Virus record (IMG/VR): IMGVR_UViG_3300031840_000185
Location: 1-23,830 of that record
Length of the DNA: 23,830 nucleotides
Source of the DNA: a virus
Strand: one strand, 5' to 3'
The position numbers were made by a program, and so were the translations under genes. The notes beneath the pieces were generated by a model, which was given only the letters and a program-made list of their open reading frames with translations, was not told where the DNA came from and made no database searches. Positions 1 to 5,868 of this stretch are shown here, one piece after another; the first letter of the stretch is position 1; each line of letters begins with the position of its first letter.

Positions 1-31
1 GTGGTAAGTATCTTACATAGAAAAAACATAG

Positions 32-58
32 TACCCCCTATACCCCCTATAAGCCCTA
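32..58. repeat. Three tandem 9-bp repeats
   Basis: Two exact copies of TACCCCCTA (32-40, 41-49) are followed by a third related copy, TAAGCCCTA (50-58), with no spacer. They lie just past the stop of the HNH gene, in the short non-coding stretch at the left window edge. No hairpin or T-run is evident, so this is not an obvious terminator. The C-rich core resembles the TACCCC part of the repeats inside the replication initiator gene at 6203-6276. A binding site is possible, but the function is unknown. Confidence 0.6.
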
Positions 59-99
59 TTTATATGGTTTTTAGCCATTTACAGCTAATTATGGAATAT

Positions 100-447
100 T
101 TACCTATGTGCTACTCCTTGACGCTTTTTATGACACATTTGGCACAATATACGCAAATTACTTAAATCGTGTGAACCACCCTTAGATATAGGTATTATAT
201 GATCTACTTGTAGCTTGTTCTGGCTTGTTCCACCACTACCACACCACACGCAAAACCTTTGTTGTTGTCTTATTATCTTACGATTACGTCTATATTCTGC
301 GTCATCATACGGTCGTTTACCTTTGTTATAGCTGTATTTCTTTTTAGGTTTAATTATTGGCTTATGTTCTGCACAATAACTTCTACTGTTGTTGTCTGGT
401 GTAAATAACCTACGACACTTTAGACACGGTCTTTGATAACTGTTCAT
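100..447 (-). CDS. HNH endonuclease with N-terminal zinc finger
   Basis: A 115-residue protein. The C-terminal half is a clear HNH nuclease: CVWC (66-69), DHIIP (82-86) with the catalytic His83, Asn97, and CQMC-H (102-106), which forms the structural zinc site with the first Cys pair. The N-terminus has a second possible zinc site, C8-x2-C11 with C25 and H28. The middle (31-65) is very basic and probably contacts DNA. HNH enzymes nick or cut DNA, and in tailed phages they serve in packaging or as homing nucleases. This one is far from the expected terminase position, so its job is unclear. It is the last gene before the left edge and follows the adenine methyltransferase after a 38-nt gap. 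Confidence 0.85.
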   Translation of the reverse strand: MNSYQRPCLKCRRLFTPDNNSRSYCAEHKPIIKPKKKYSYNKGKRPYDDAEYRRNRKIIRQQQRFCVWCGSGGTSQNKLQVDHIIPISKGGSHDLSNLRILCQMCHKKRQGVAHR

Positions 448-485
448 TTGTTAGTTCTTCATCTAAGTCATCTAATATTACTTCA

Positions 486-986
486 TCAAATATCATTACG
501 AATATTGTAACCTAAACCTGATTGTTCTATTGCTTGTATAGCTTTGTCGCCACAACCTATTAATAAACTTCCAGTACTACCTTGTTTTGCTTGTACTTTG
601 CCTTTATAAAACGCTAATCTACCTTTTACAAAACATAATATATCTGCCTTTGTTGCGTAATCGTGAAACCAACGTGTATCTGTTCTAGCAAATACTAATG
701 CAATACCGTTTCCGTGTTCTATAAGTTTCTCTAACCATAATCCAGTATCTTTGCCATAAGGTGGATTACACCACACAAATCCATACCAATCTTGTTTTAA
801 ACCGTCTAATTCTTTGTGGTAATGATTTTCTGCTGGTACCCACGGTACGCCACCTTTAGGTGCTGCAACATCTAAATCAAATGTTGTATTTAAACTTTTA
901 AATAATTCTGGTGGCGTGTACCACTCATTTGATTGAACTATGCCACCGGGGTTTTCATACCAAGTACCATTTTGTTTTTGATCCAT
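486..986 (-). CDS. Phage DNA N6-adenine methyltransferase (Dam-like)
   Basis: A 166-residue protein of the phage N6-adenine methyltransferase family (PF05869 type). Visible signatures are EWYTPPELF (21-29), the SAM-binding strand FDLDVAA (36-42) and the catalytic motif NPPYG (74-78), followed by the family's ALVFART and GRLAFYKG strands. It would transfer a methyl group from SAM to adenine N6 in the phage DNA, usually to block host restriction. No partner endonuclease is visible, so it is a solitary enzyme. It sits between the WhiB-like gene and the HNH gene in a compact run of late-positioned genes. The length is normal for the family. Its target sequence cannot be read from the protein. Confidence 0.85.
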   Translation of the reverse strand: MDQKQNGTWYENPGGIVQSNEWYTPPELFKSLNTTFDLDVAAPKGGVPWVPAENHYHKELDGLKQDWYGFVWCNPPYGKDTGLWLEKLIEHGNGIALVFARTDTRWFHDYATKADILCFVKGRLAFYKGKVQAKQGSTGSLLIGCGDKAIQAIEQSGLGYNIRNDI

Positions 987-998
987 TTCACAACTTTG

Positions 999-1655
999 TT
1001 ATTTTAATTCTACCCTTTTGTTTTGTTTTTGTTGCCATAACTCTAAATTCTTTCTTGTACACGCTTTACACCAGCTTGTTTTACCACCAATGCCTTGTGG
1101 TCTTTTACTAAACTCTTGTGCAATCTTTCTTTCACCACATTTAGTGCAGCATTTACTTACCAGCTGTCCATAGCTATCAAACTCTGGTCTTGATTTGCTT
1201 GGTTTCTCACGATCTAATAATTTATCTACTTGCTTGTTGTTTTGTATATCTATATGACAACTAACGCATATATGACTTTTTGCACCCCAGTTTTCGTTAT
1301 CACTTGCAAATCCACGTGTCTTTCTATTGCAACGCAAACAACGTTTCTTTTTTAACTTACCGTGGTAATCAAATTCAGCTTCAATAATATCTAATGTTGT
1401 AAATGTTTCTTGCATTGTCTTTAGTAAGTCCTTTGGTGGTTTTGTTTTAAATCTACGTCTAACACGTTCTGGTAAGCAATATAAACCATATTCCAAGTCT
1501 TGATCTAACGCATATTCCAAGCAATCTATGTTAACTGGACATTGTTTACATATTGTGTGGGTTTCCCAATATTGTTTATCGGTACGTTTATCTGTACCGG
1601 GGAAGAATAGATTTATCGGCATACTGTTACATAACGCCCTGTTTTGCCACGTCAT
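999..1655 (-). CDS. WhiB-like regulator fused to two zinc-ribbon modules
   Basis: A 218-residue protein. Residues 1-70 are a WhiB domain: C9 plus the C36-x2-C39-x5-C45 cluster (ICKQCPVNIDC) would hold a [4Fe-4S] cluster, followed by LEYAL and an ERVRRRF basic end. The family's G[VI]WGG turn is changed to GLYCL (57-61), adding a fifth Cys. WhiB proteins are transcription regulators that bind the primary sigma factor in Actinobacteria. Residues about 92-202 hold two similar modules, each starting EFD-x2-G-x-L and carrying two CxxC pairs (C106/C109 with C130/C133; C170/C173 with C196/C199). These look like zinc ribbons that could bind DNA or RNA polymerase. Usual phage WhiB proteins are about 80-110 residues, so the extension is unusual. 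The start ATG lacks a good ribosome site. Tandem operator-like dyads lie upstream. Confidence 0.8.
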   Translation of the reverse strand: MTWQNRALCNSMPINLFFPGTDKRTDKQYWETHTICKQCPVNIDCLEYALDQDLEYGLYCLPERVRRRFKTKPPKDLLKTMQETFTTLDIIEAEFDYHGKLKKKRCLRCNRKTRGFASDNENWGAKSHICVSCHIDIQNNKQVDKLLDREKPSKSRPEFDSYGQLVSKCCTKCGERKIAQEFSKRPQGIGGKTSWCKACTRKNLELWQQKQNKRVELK

Positions 1656-1713
1656 ATACTAACAATAACAATATTTTAGAAATTTACACTTTACCTTATA
1701 AATTTATATTATG

Positions 1714-1761
1714 CTAAGTTTGGCTTAGTGGGTATGTTCTAAGTTTGACTTAGTTAGTATG
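1714..1761. promoter_or_regulatory. Two tandem operator-like dyads upstream of the WhiB-like gene
   Basis: Two 23-bp direct copies, spaced 25 bp apart (1714-1736 and 1739-1761), differ at about three positions. Each contains an inverted repeat: CTAAG-TTTGG-CTTAG in the first and CTAAGT-TTG-ACTTAG in the second. The pair lies 60-105 bp upstream of the WhiB-like start, and the second copy overlaps the stop codon of the small Cys protein gene. This is the usual layout of a dimeric regulator site. An AT-rich stretch suitable for a promoter follows on the minus strand, but I cannot assign a -35/-10 pair. The regulator is unknown. Confidence 0.55.
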
Positions 1762-1896
1762 TAGTTTGCAGTAGTCTGTATATGTAAGGTACTTCATATT
1801 AGTTTTTTTGTTTGTACCTAAACCCCTTATTACTGGTCTTTTACAATCTTCAGCATTACATCTTTCTATATACTGATTAGTGTAATAGTTTGGCAT
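1750..1896 (-). CDS. Small Cys-rich protein, probable zinc finger
   Basis: A 48-residue ORF with a strong ribosome site (AAAAGGAG, 6 nt before ATG), which argues that it is translated. Four candidate metal ligands are visible: C13 and C18 in RCNAEDC, and C43 and H46 near the end in YCKLH. The rest is polar and basic. Small proteins of this pattern are common in phage genomes and usually of unknown role; nucleic-acid or polymerase binding is the obvious guess. Its stop lies inside the second operator-like dyad of the WhiB-like gene, so the two are closely linked, possibly in one transcript. Confidence 0.65.
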   Translation of the reverse strand: MPNYYTNQYIERCNAEDCKRPVIRGLGTNKKTNMKYLTYTDYCKLHTN

Positions 1897-1944
1897 TGTT
1901 TACTCCTTTTGTTTTGTACAGTACACACATTTTACTATAAATAT

Positions 1945-2337
1945 TTAATTGTGTGTATCGTTTTTTAATATTTCTTGCGTTTCTTTACTAACTTCAAACT
2001 TTAAACTATCAAGCACTTGATTAGATTGTGATGTAATTTCTTGATACGTTGTACTTAACAACATCAATACACTTTCACGTGGTAAAAAACGTTCTATTGC
2101 TAACCCAAGCTGTTTATAGTTTTGGTATTGAAATATTTGCATATCGTAGGTGTCATTGTCATTTAGTCGTATGCAGTATCTTGATTTAGTATGATCTAAC
2201 CAATTTATTGTGAAGTTCATACCACCTAAATGGCCATTTTTAACGTCTGGTTCTACTGGCTCTTTATCTTGTAGCCAATCGTTTAAACCCATAACATTTG
2301 TTACAAGTTCTTTTACGTCATCATAACCTGCGTTCAT
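1945..2337 (-). CDS. Hypothetical protein
   Basis: About 130 residues, soluble and acidic, with no motif I recognise. I prefer the ATG at 2337 because AAAGG lies 10 nt upstream; the in-frame ATG at 2346 leaves only one base after that site. The middle carries beta-strand-like segments (GGMNFTINWL, RYCIRL, YDMQIFQY). The C-terminal third is helical and polar. It is the first gene after the terminator at 2414-2455 and has a TATAAT box upstream, so it may open a separate transcript leading to the Cys protein and the WhiB-like gene. No function is proposed. Confidence 0.7.
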   Translation of the reverse strand: MNAGYDDVKELVTNVMGLNDWLQDKEPVEPDVKNGHLGGMNFTINWLDHTKSRYCIRLNDNDTYDMQIFQYQNYKQLGLAIERFLPRESVLMLLSTTYQEITSQSNQVLDSLKFEVSKETQEILKNDTHN

Positions 2338-2367
2338 ATCGCACATACCTTTAAGTCTATTGTATGA

Positions 2368-2373
2368 ATTATA
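2368..2373 (-). promoter_or_regulatory. Possible -10 box for the leftmost transcript
   Basis: A perfect TATAAT on the minus strand, about 31-36 nt before the preferred start of the next gene (2337) and just after the terminator at 2414-2455. The -35 region is poor (TAATGG at 17-bp spacing), so an activator might be needed. It is the only candidate start site for this segment. Confidence 0.35.
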
Positions 2374-2413
2374 GTAGTGGTGTATTTATCCCATTATTTT
2401 TGATATAGAAAGC

Positions 2414-2455
2414 AAAAAACCTACCTAACTGTATTTAGCAGACTTATGGTAGGTT
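2414..2455 (-). terminator. Rho-independent terminator of the early operon
   Basis: On the minus strand, AACCTACC (2455-2448) pairs with GGTAGGTT (2425-2418), an 8-bp stem with a 22-nt loop, followed directly by a T run (TTTTTT counting the stem end). It lies 13 nt past the stop of the 99-residue gene and ends the long operon that starts at 8014. Confidence 0.8.
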
Positions 2456-2467
2456 AATTGCTTCTTG

Positions 2468-2767
2468 TTATCTTACTTTATTTTCAATAACTGTTTTGTG
2501 ATCTAAACTATAATTGTAATAATGATTTATCTTAAATTCATCATACAATTCATCTTTTAGTTTATTATCATTGTAAATTTGATAAAGATAATATCTTGGT
2601 ATTGAATAACTTTGACCGTCTGCAAAAGTTATAACAACATTTTCATTTATTGTACCCCAATGCAAATTATCAAGTTCATTACCTTTAATGGTGCTATCTT
2701 TTTTACTCCAATCAATATCTAGTAATTTAGAATTGTTTGGAATTTTTGATAATAACTTAATATTCAT
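2468..2767 (-). CDS. Hypothetical protein
   Basis: A 99-residue protein with a strong ribosome site (GGAAAGGAG close before the ATG). I recognise no family. A beta-rich middle (VVITFADGQSYSIPRYYLY) looks like a small 'DNA-binding or clamp-like' fold seen in many short phage proteins, but that is weak. The C-terminus is rich in Tyr, Asn and Lys. It is the last gene of the operon, followed by the terminator, and overlaps nothing: its start is one base past the stop of the upstream gene. It is very AT-rich, like the neighbouring unknown gene. Confidence 0.7.
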   Translation of the reverse strand: MNIKLLSKIPNNSKLLDIDWSKKDSTIKGNELDNLHWGTINENVVITFADGQSYSIPRYYLYQIYNDNKLKDELYDEFKINHYYNYSLDHKTVIENKVR

Positions 2768-2768
2768 T

Positions 2769-3170
2769 TCACTCCTTTCCTTTGTATTCGTTTTTTATAG
2801 TACGTATTTCTTCATACTTCTTTTTAAGTATTTCTAAATGTTTTTTGTGTACACTTCTTTGATATGGTGCTGACACTTGATAATATTCTTCGTAGTGCAT
2901 TTTAGCGTAAGTTTCGGTTTGCCATAAAATCATTTCTACAATGTAAATTTCTGCAATATTGTTAATTTGAAATATAACTTGTGTACCACGTCCAATTTTT
3001 TTAAATGTTATATTGTTTTTAAAAAAAGTATCTAATTGATGTAAATTAAAATCTAATGATAAATTTTGTTTTGTATAACTTTCTATGTGATCTACAAGAT
3101 TTGTATAATAGAGTTCGTCCCAACACTCATCATACAATTTTTCTGTAATTTTAATTTGATAATTTTGCAA
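2769..3170 (-). CDS. Hypothetical protein (TTG start)
   Basis: A 133-residue protein starting at TTG (3170-3168), supported by GGAG 5 nt upstream; there is no nearby in-frame ATG. It is helical and polar, with many aromatic and charged residues: a YDECWDELYY-like helix at 13-22 and a long Lys/Glu helix at the C-terminus (109-133). No conserved motif is recognised. It has its own promoter-like sequence in the 74-nt gap upstream, so it and the 99-residue gene could be transcribed separately from the rest of the operon. Confidence 0.65.
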   Translation of the reverse strand: MQNYQIKITEKLYDECWDELYYTNLVDHIESYTKQNLSLDFNLHQLDTFFKNNITFKKIGRGTQVIFQINNIAEIYIVEMILWQTETYAKMHYEEYYQVSAPYQRSVHKKHLEILKKKYEEIRTIKNEYKGKE

Positions 3171-3202
3171 TTATACTCCAATTTGTTTTGTACGTTATTA
3201 TT

Positions 3203-3230
3203 AGTATAGCACAAAATATTTTTTTTTCAA
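3203..3230 (-). promoter_or_regulatory. Sigma-70-type promoter before the two unknown genes
   Basis: Reading the minus strand, TTGAAA (3230-3225) and TATACT (3208-3203) are separated by 16 bp, and the spacer starts with an A-tract. It lies in the only sizeable gap inside the operon (3171-3244), about 33-38 nt before the TTG start. Confidence 0.55.
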
Positions 3231-3244
3231 GTTACGTTTTTTTG

Positions 3245-3640
3245 CTATCTTAAAATTTTTCCAAATTGTTCTAATAAATAACCTACTCGTTTTGGTATTG
3301 GTTCTTGTAGGTAAAACTCTGTTGTTTCTGGTTGCTTTCTAGTTTCCCAATTAAAGTTATAGCCGTTTATTGTAAGATCAGTTATATTCCACGCAATAAT
3401 TCTTGTTTTATATTCTGTAACGTAAATAAATAGCTTTTTATCTTTAGTTGCTTGTGTGTAGTTTTTATCATACTTGTATTTCTCTATTAGCCACGGATTG
3501 TATTCACGTTGCCTAGATTTTATTTCAATTAGGTAATTATCGTTGTAGCAATCATAATGTTCGTAAATGTTTGTTGTTTCTGTAAGCTGTCCAAATACAT
3601 CTAGTTGATTTAATTTATTAATTATTTCTCGTTGCTTCAT
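3245..3640 (-). CDS. Putative PD-(D/E)XK-type nuclease
   Basis: A 131-residue protein. The pattern D30...D34...LIEIKSR (37-43, E39-x-K41), followed by a Lys-rich helix around KYKYDKN (55-61), matches the core of the PD-(D/E)XK nuclease fold (acid, then E-x-K, then a Lys/Gln helix). The segment FIYVTEYKTRIIAWNI then gives the expected extra strands. If real, it would be a small Mg-dependent endonuclease or a resolvase or repair enzyme. Its start overlaps the glycosyltransferase stop by 23 nt, so the two are co-translated. It may attack unmodified DNA, but this is inference. The assignment rests on a short motif only. Confidence 0.5.
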   Translation of the reverse strand: MKQREIINKLNQLDVFGQLTETTNIYEHYDCYNDNYLIEIKSRQREYNPWLIEKYKYDKNYTQATKDKKLFIYVTEYKTRIIAWNITDLTINGYNFNWETRKQPETTEFYLQEPIPKRVGYLLEQFGKILR

Positions 3641-4466
3641 TTTTAATCAATGCTAACCCATAGTCATTATTTTCGTTTTTTAAATGTATGCCTTTTTTAA
3701 ATATTAAGTCATTGTCTGCAAATGGCTTATAATTTACTTGATGATGAAACCTGTTAAATTTTTTTGTTAATTTTACTACGTCTGGGTGTTGATCTACTAA
3801 ACTTTGTGCAAATTCTAACCTATTGTCTGTTTCGCTATATATATCAGCATTACCACCTTTTTGTGTTGATGTTGCACGTTTACCAATTAAAAAAGTTCTA
3901 AACAAAACAGTTACCCAACCGTCTTTTAAAATTCTTAATGATAAATCTGTATCTTCGTTGTACTTGCCACGCCACCTATGTTTAATTTTATTATTTTGTA
4001 AAATACACGAATAAACACGTGTATTAAAGTGTAATGGTGGTCTTGCTTCACTTGCTGGACAAAAAATACCATAGTGCATACCAGCTTGACCAATGTTTTC
4101 ATACCTATCTACAAAATGTTCAATAATTCTAAATGGTGTTGATGTTTTACACTTTATCTTTAAATTGTTATAAAAACGTTCAACGCTTTCAATGTTGTCG
4201 TCTAAAATCCAATGCCAATCAAAGCCATTATCAATACTATGTTGCCAAACAAAATTTCTTACTGGAACAGAACCTTGACCACGTTCACTAAAGTTTTCTG
4301 GTGCTTTAATTATATTTTTTTCATCAATGACATTTGCATAATCATTGTATTCTTTTGGCTCAACCACTATTTTGTAAGGTGTGTTTGTAAATTCCATAGT
4401 TTTTACTGTTTGTCGTCTTTCCCAACGACCTTTAGATATAATATAAATTGGATATTTAGGTTTCAT
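3618..4466 (-). CDS. TET-associated-type DNA glycosyltransferase (TAGT family)
   Basis: A 282-residue GT-A fold glycosyltransferase. I recognise the phage TAGT pattern: YPIYIISKGRW (5-15), IVVEPKEY (33-40), GQGSVPVRNFVW (63-74), the metal/sugar-nucleotide motif WILDDNI (86-92), and the EDTDLSLRIL block (171-180). Known members glycosylate 5-hydroxymethylcytosine, made from 5-methylcytosine by phage TET/JBP dioxygenases, giving hypermodified DNA that resists host nucleases. No dioxygenase or C5 methyltransferase is in this window, so either they lie elsewhere in the genome or the acceptor is another hydroxylated base. The gene overlaps the 84-residue gene upstream by 11 nt and the nuclease-like gene downstream by 23 nt, forming a tight cassette. 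Confidence 0.75.
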   Translation of the reverse strand: MKPKYPIYIISKGRWERRQTVKTMEFTNTPYKIVVEPKEYNDYANVIDEKNIIKAPENFSERGQGSVPVRNFVWQHSIDNGFDWHWILDDNIESVERFYNNLKIKCKTSTPFRIIEHFVDRYENIGQAGMHYGIFCPASEARPPLHFNTRVYSCILQNNKIKHRWRGKYNEDTDLSLRILKDGWVTVLFRTFLIGKRATSTQKGGNADIYSETDNRLEFAQSLVDQHPDVVKLTKKFNRFHHQVNYKPFADNDLIFKKGIHLKNENNDYGLALIKNEATRNN

Positions 4467-4710
4467 TATTATCTATAAATAAATATTTACTTGCTTTTTC
4501 TTTTAATGGAAACCACGCTTGTTTTTCTGTTTTTCTTTGCATACCGTCAAAAACTTTATTTGTTTTATAAACGTGTTTTTTCAATAACTCGTTAAATTCG
4601 TCAAAATCTTTCTGGTTTCTAAACTTAAATTTTGCAATAATAAATGGTTCTTCTTGCTTTTTATTATTATATTCTGGTAATTCTTTATAATGTTCTTCCC
4701 AATTATTCAT
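4456..4710 (-). CDS. Small conserved-type protein upstream of the glycosyltransferase
   Basis: I take the ATG at 4710 (84 residues), which overlaps the preceding stop by 8 nt; longer in-frame starts up to 4809 would run deep inside the preceding gene and are unlikely. The core FKFRNQKDFDEF (28-39) is a strand followed by a helix, and KQAWFPLKEKASKYLFID closes the protein. Small proteins with an F-[RK]-x-x-x-D-F-x-x-F helix and a WFP or WYP end often sit beside modification genes in marine phages, but I cannot name the family. Coupling to the glycosyltransferase suggests a shared role, for example as a subunit or DNA adaptor (inference). Confidence 0.7.
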   Translation of the reverse strand: MNNWEEHYKELPEYNNKKQEEPFIIAKFKFRNQKDFDEFNELLKKHVYKTNKVFDGMQRKTEKQAWFPLKEKASKYLFIDNNET

Positions 4711-5179
4711 TTTGCCATTTCGCAATCCATTTGTCCGTATCTTCCCAACACCATTGGCTACTACTCCACGGTTTCCAATAATTATCCCTTGTGTGCATAT
4801 CTTGTACAAGTAATGCAGCTACTTGAATATTATAACGTGGAATAAACTGTGCATAGGTATTTCCAACTGGGTAATCCCAGTAAGGTATATCGTGTTTTTC
4901 TTTTACCCAACCCCACGTTCTTGGTATTGCTTGAAATAAGCCACTATCTTGATCTTGGTAGCGATATGCGTCTGCTTTATTGCGACTTTCACACCACATT
5001 ACTTTTACAGCTGTTTCTATGTTTTTTTCATCAAAATGTTCTACAAGTAATGTTGCATATTGATAACAAGTTTCTGGTACATAATTATCGCAATCAGTTA
5101 AATTTATAACTTCATCTGCAACGCCATAACCAAAATTATTTACAAGTAAAGCGTAAATTAATATGCACTTAGTTATCAA
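4703..5179 (-). CDS. Secreted lysozyme/transglycosylase-like protein (TTG start)
   Basis: A 158-residue protein starting at TTG (5179), which overlaps the upstream TGA. Residues 1-21 form a Sec signal peptide (K4, hydrophobic 6-20, cleavage near GVA-DE). The mature part has the lysozyme-like/SLT signature: MWCESR (61-66) with the likely catalytic E64, then SGLFQAIPRTW (79-89). The C-terminus is Trp-rich (KPWSSSQWCW). Four Cys (30, 38, 63, 144) could make disulfides, fitting an exported protein. It should cleave the glycan strand of peptidoglycan. It lies in the replication operon, far from the amidase/holin lysis pair, so it may act early on the wall or release host wall material, or it may be a virion protein. 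The role is uncertain. Confidence 0.75.
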   Translation of the reverse strand: MITKCILIYALLVNNFGYGVADEVINLTDCDNYVPETCYQYATLLVEHFDEKNIETAVKVMWCESRNKADAYRYQDQDSGLFQAIPRTWGWVKEKHDIPYWDYPVGNTYAQFIPRYNIQVAALLVQDMHTRDNYWKPWSSSQWCWEDTDKWIAKWQNE

Positions 5180-5868
5180 AATAAACCTATTTGTGTGTTA
5201 TTAATGCGTTCTGTTGCATAATCATAATATTCTTTTACAAGTTCTATGCCTATAAAATTACGATTTAACTTAACACAACTTACACCTGTTGTACCCATAC
5301 CCATAAACGGATCTAGTATAATTTCATTTTCTTGTGTAAAATTTTCTATTATATAATTTGATAATTCTTGTGGCATTACAGCACTATGATTTTTTAACTT
5401 TTCATTTTTACTAATTTTATTTATTGATACTAAATTTTTAATAAAATGTTTATTTGCTTCTACGTAAATATTATTTGTAAAAAATAAAATGTATTCAACA
5501 AAATTAGAAACTCTATGTTGTATTGAACTTGGTGTACCGTCTGGTTTATACCATATAATATTTTGTTGTAATTTATCTGCAAAATGTCCCATTATTCTAT
5601 AAACTTCTTTTTTATTTGAATAATTAGGTTGTATATTCCAAATTACATACTTTTTAGATACTCTTAATAATTCATCTATTATTTCAACACACCAATCAAA
5701 ATAATTTGGATTGTTATCTTCAAAAAATTCATATTTTGCTTTCATATCACTTTTTGTTTTATTGTTAGATCTGCCAATGTTGTACGGTGGACTTGTAAAT
5801 ACATAATCTACGCTGTTGTCATCAAATTCTTTTAAAGCTTGTAAGCAATCTGCATTAATCAGTTTCAT
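5176..5868 (-). CDS. Beta-class DNA methyltransferase (N4-cytosine or N6-adenine)
   Basis: A 230-residue SAM-dependent DNA methyltransferase with motifs in the beta-class order: catalytic motif IV TSPPYNIG (25-32) first, then HSAVMPQEL (161-169), motif I DPFMGMGTTG (186-195) and FIGIEL (205-210). SPPY is most typical of N4-cytosine enzymes, but N6-adenine enzymes with this variant exist. The target-recognition part is short (about 35-150). No restriction enzyme is adjacent, so it is probably a solitary protective or regulatory methylase. It overlaps the initiator gene upstream by 14 nt and the secreted lysozyme-like gene downstream by 4 nt. Its start ATG lies inside the end of the initiator gene. 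Confidence 0.85.
   Translation of the reverse strand: MKLINADCLQALKEFDDNSVDYVFTSPPYNIGRSNNKTKSDMKAKYEFFEDNNPNYFDWCVEIIDELLRVSKKYVIWNIQPNYSNKKEVYRIMGHFADKLQQNIIWYKPDGTPSSIQHRVSNFVEYILFFTNNIYVEANKHFIKNLVSINKISKNEKLKNHSAVMPQELSNYIIENFTQENEIILDPFMGMGTTGVSCVKLNRNFIGIELVKEYYDYATERINNTQIGLF

Noticed and set aside
4-16. Dyad GTAAG-TAT-CTTAC at the window edge
   Set aside because: Only 5 bp arms, at the edge, without neighbouring promoter elements that can be judged.
410-496. A 28-residue minus-strand ORF between the adenine methylase and the HNH gene
   Set aside because: No ribosome site, and it overlaps both neighbours in another frame; acidic, without a motif.
4711-4809. N-terminal extension of the 84-residue gene up to 4809
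   Set aside because: It would overlap the lysozyme-like gene by over 100 nt; the ATG at 4710 gives the usual short overlap.
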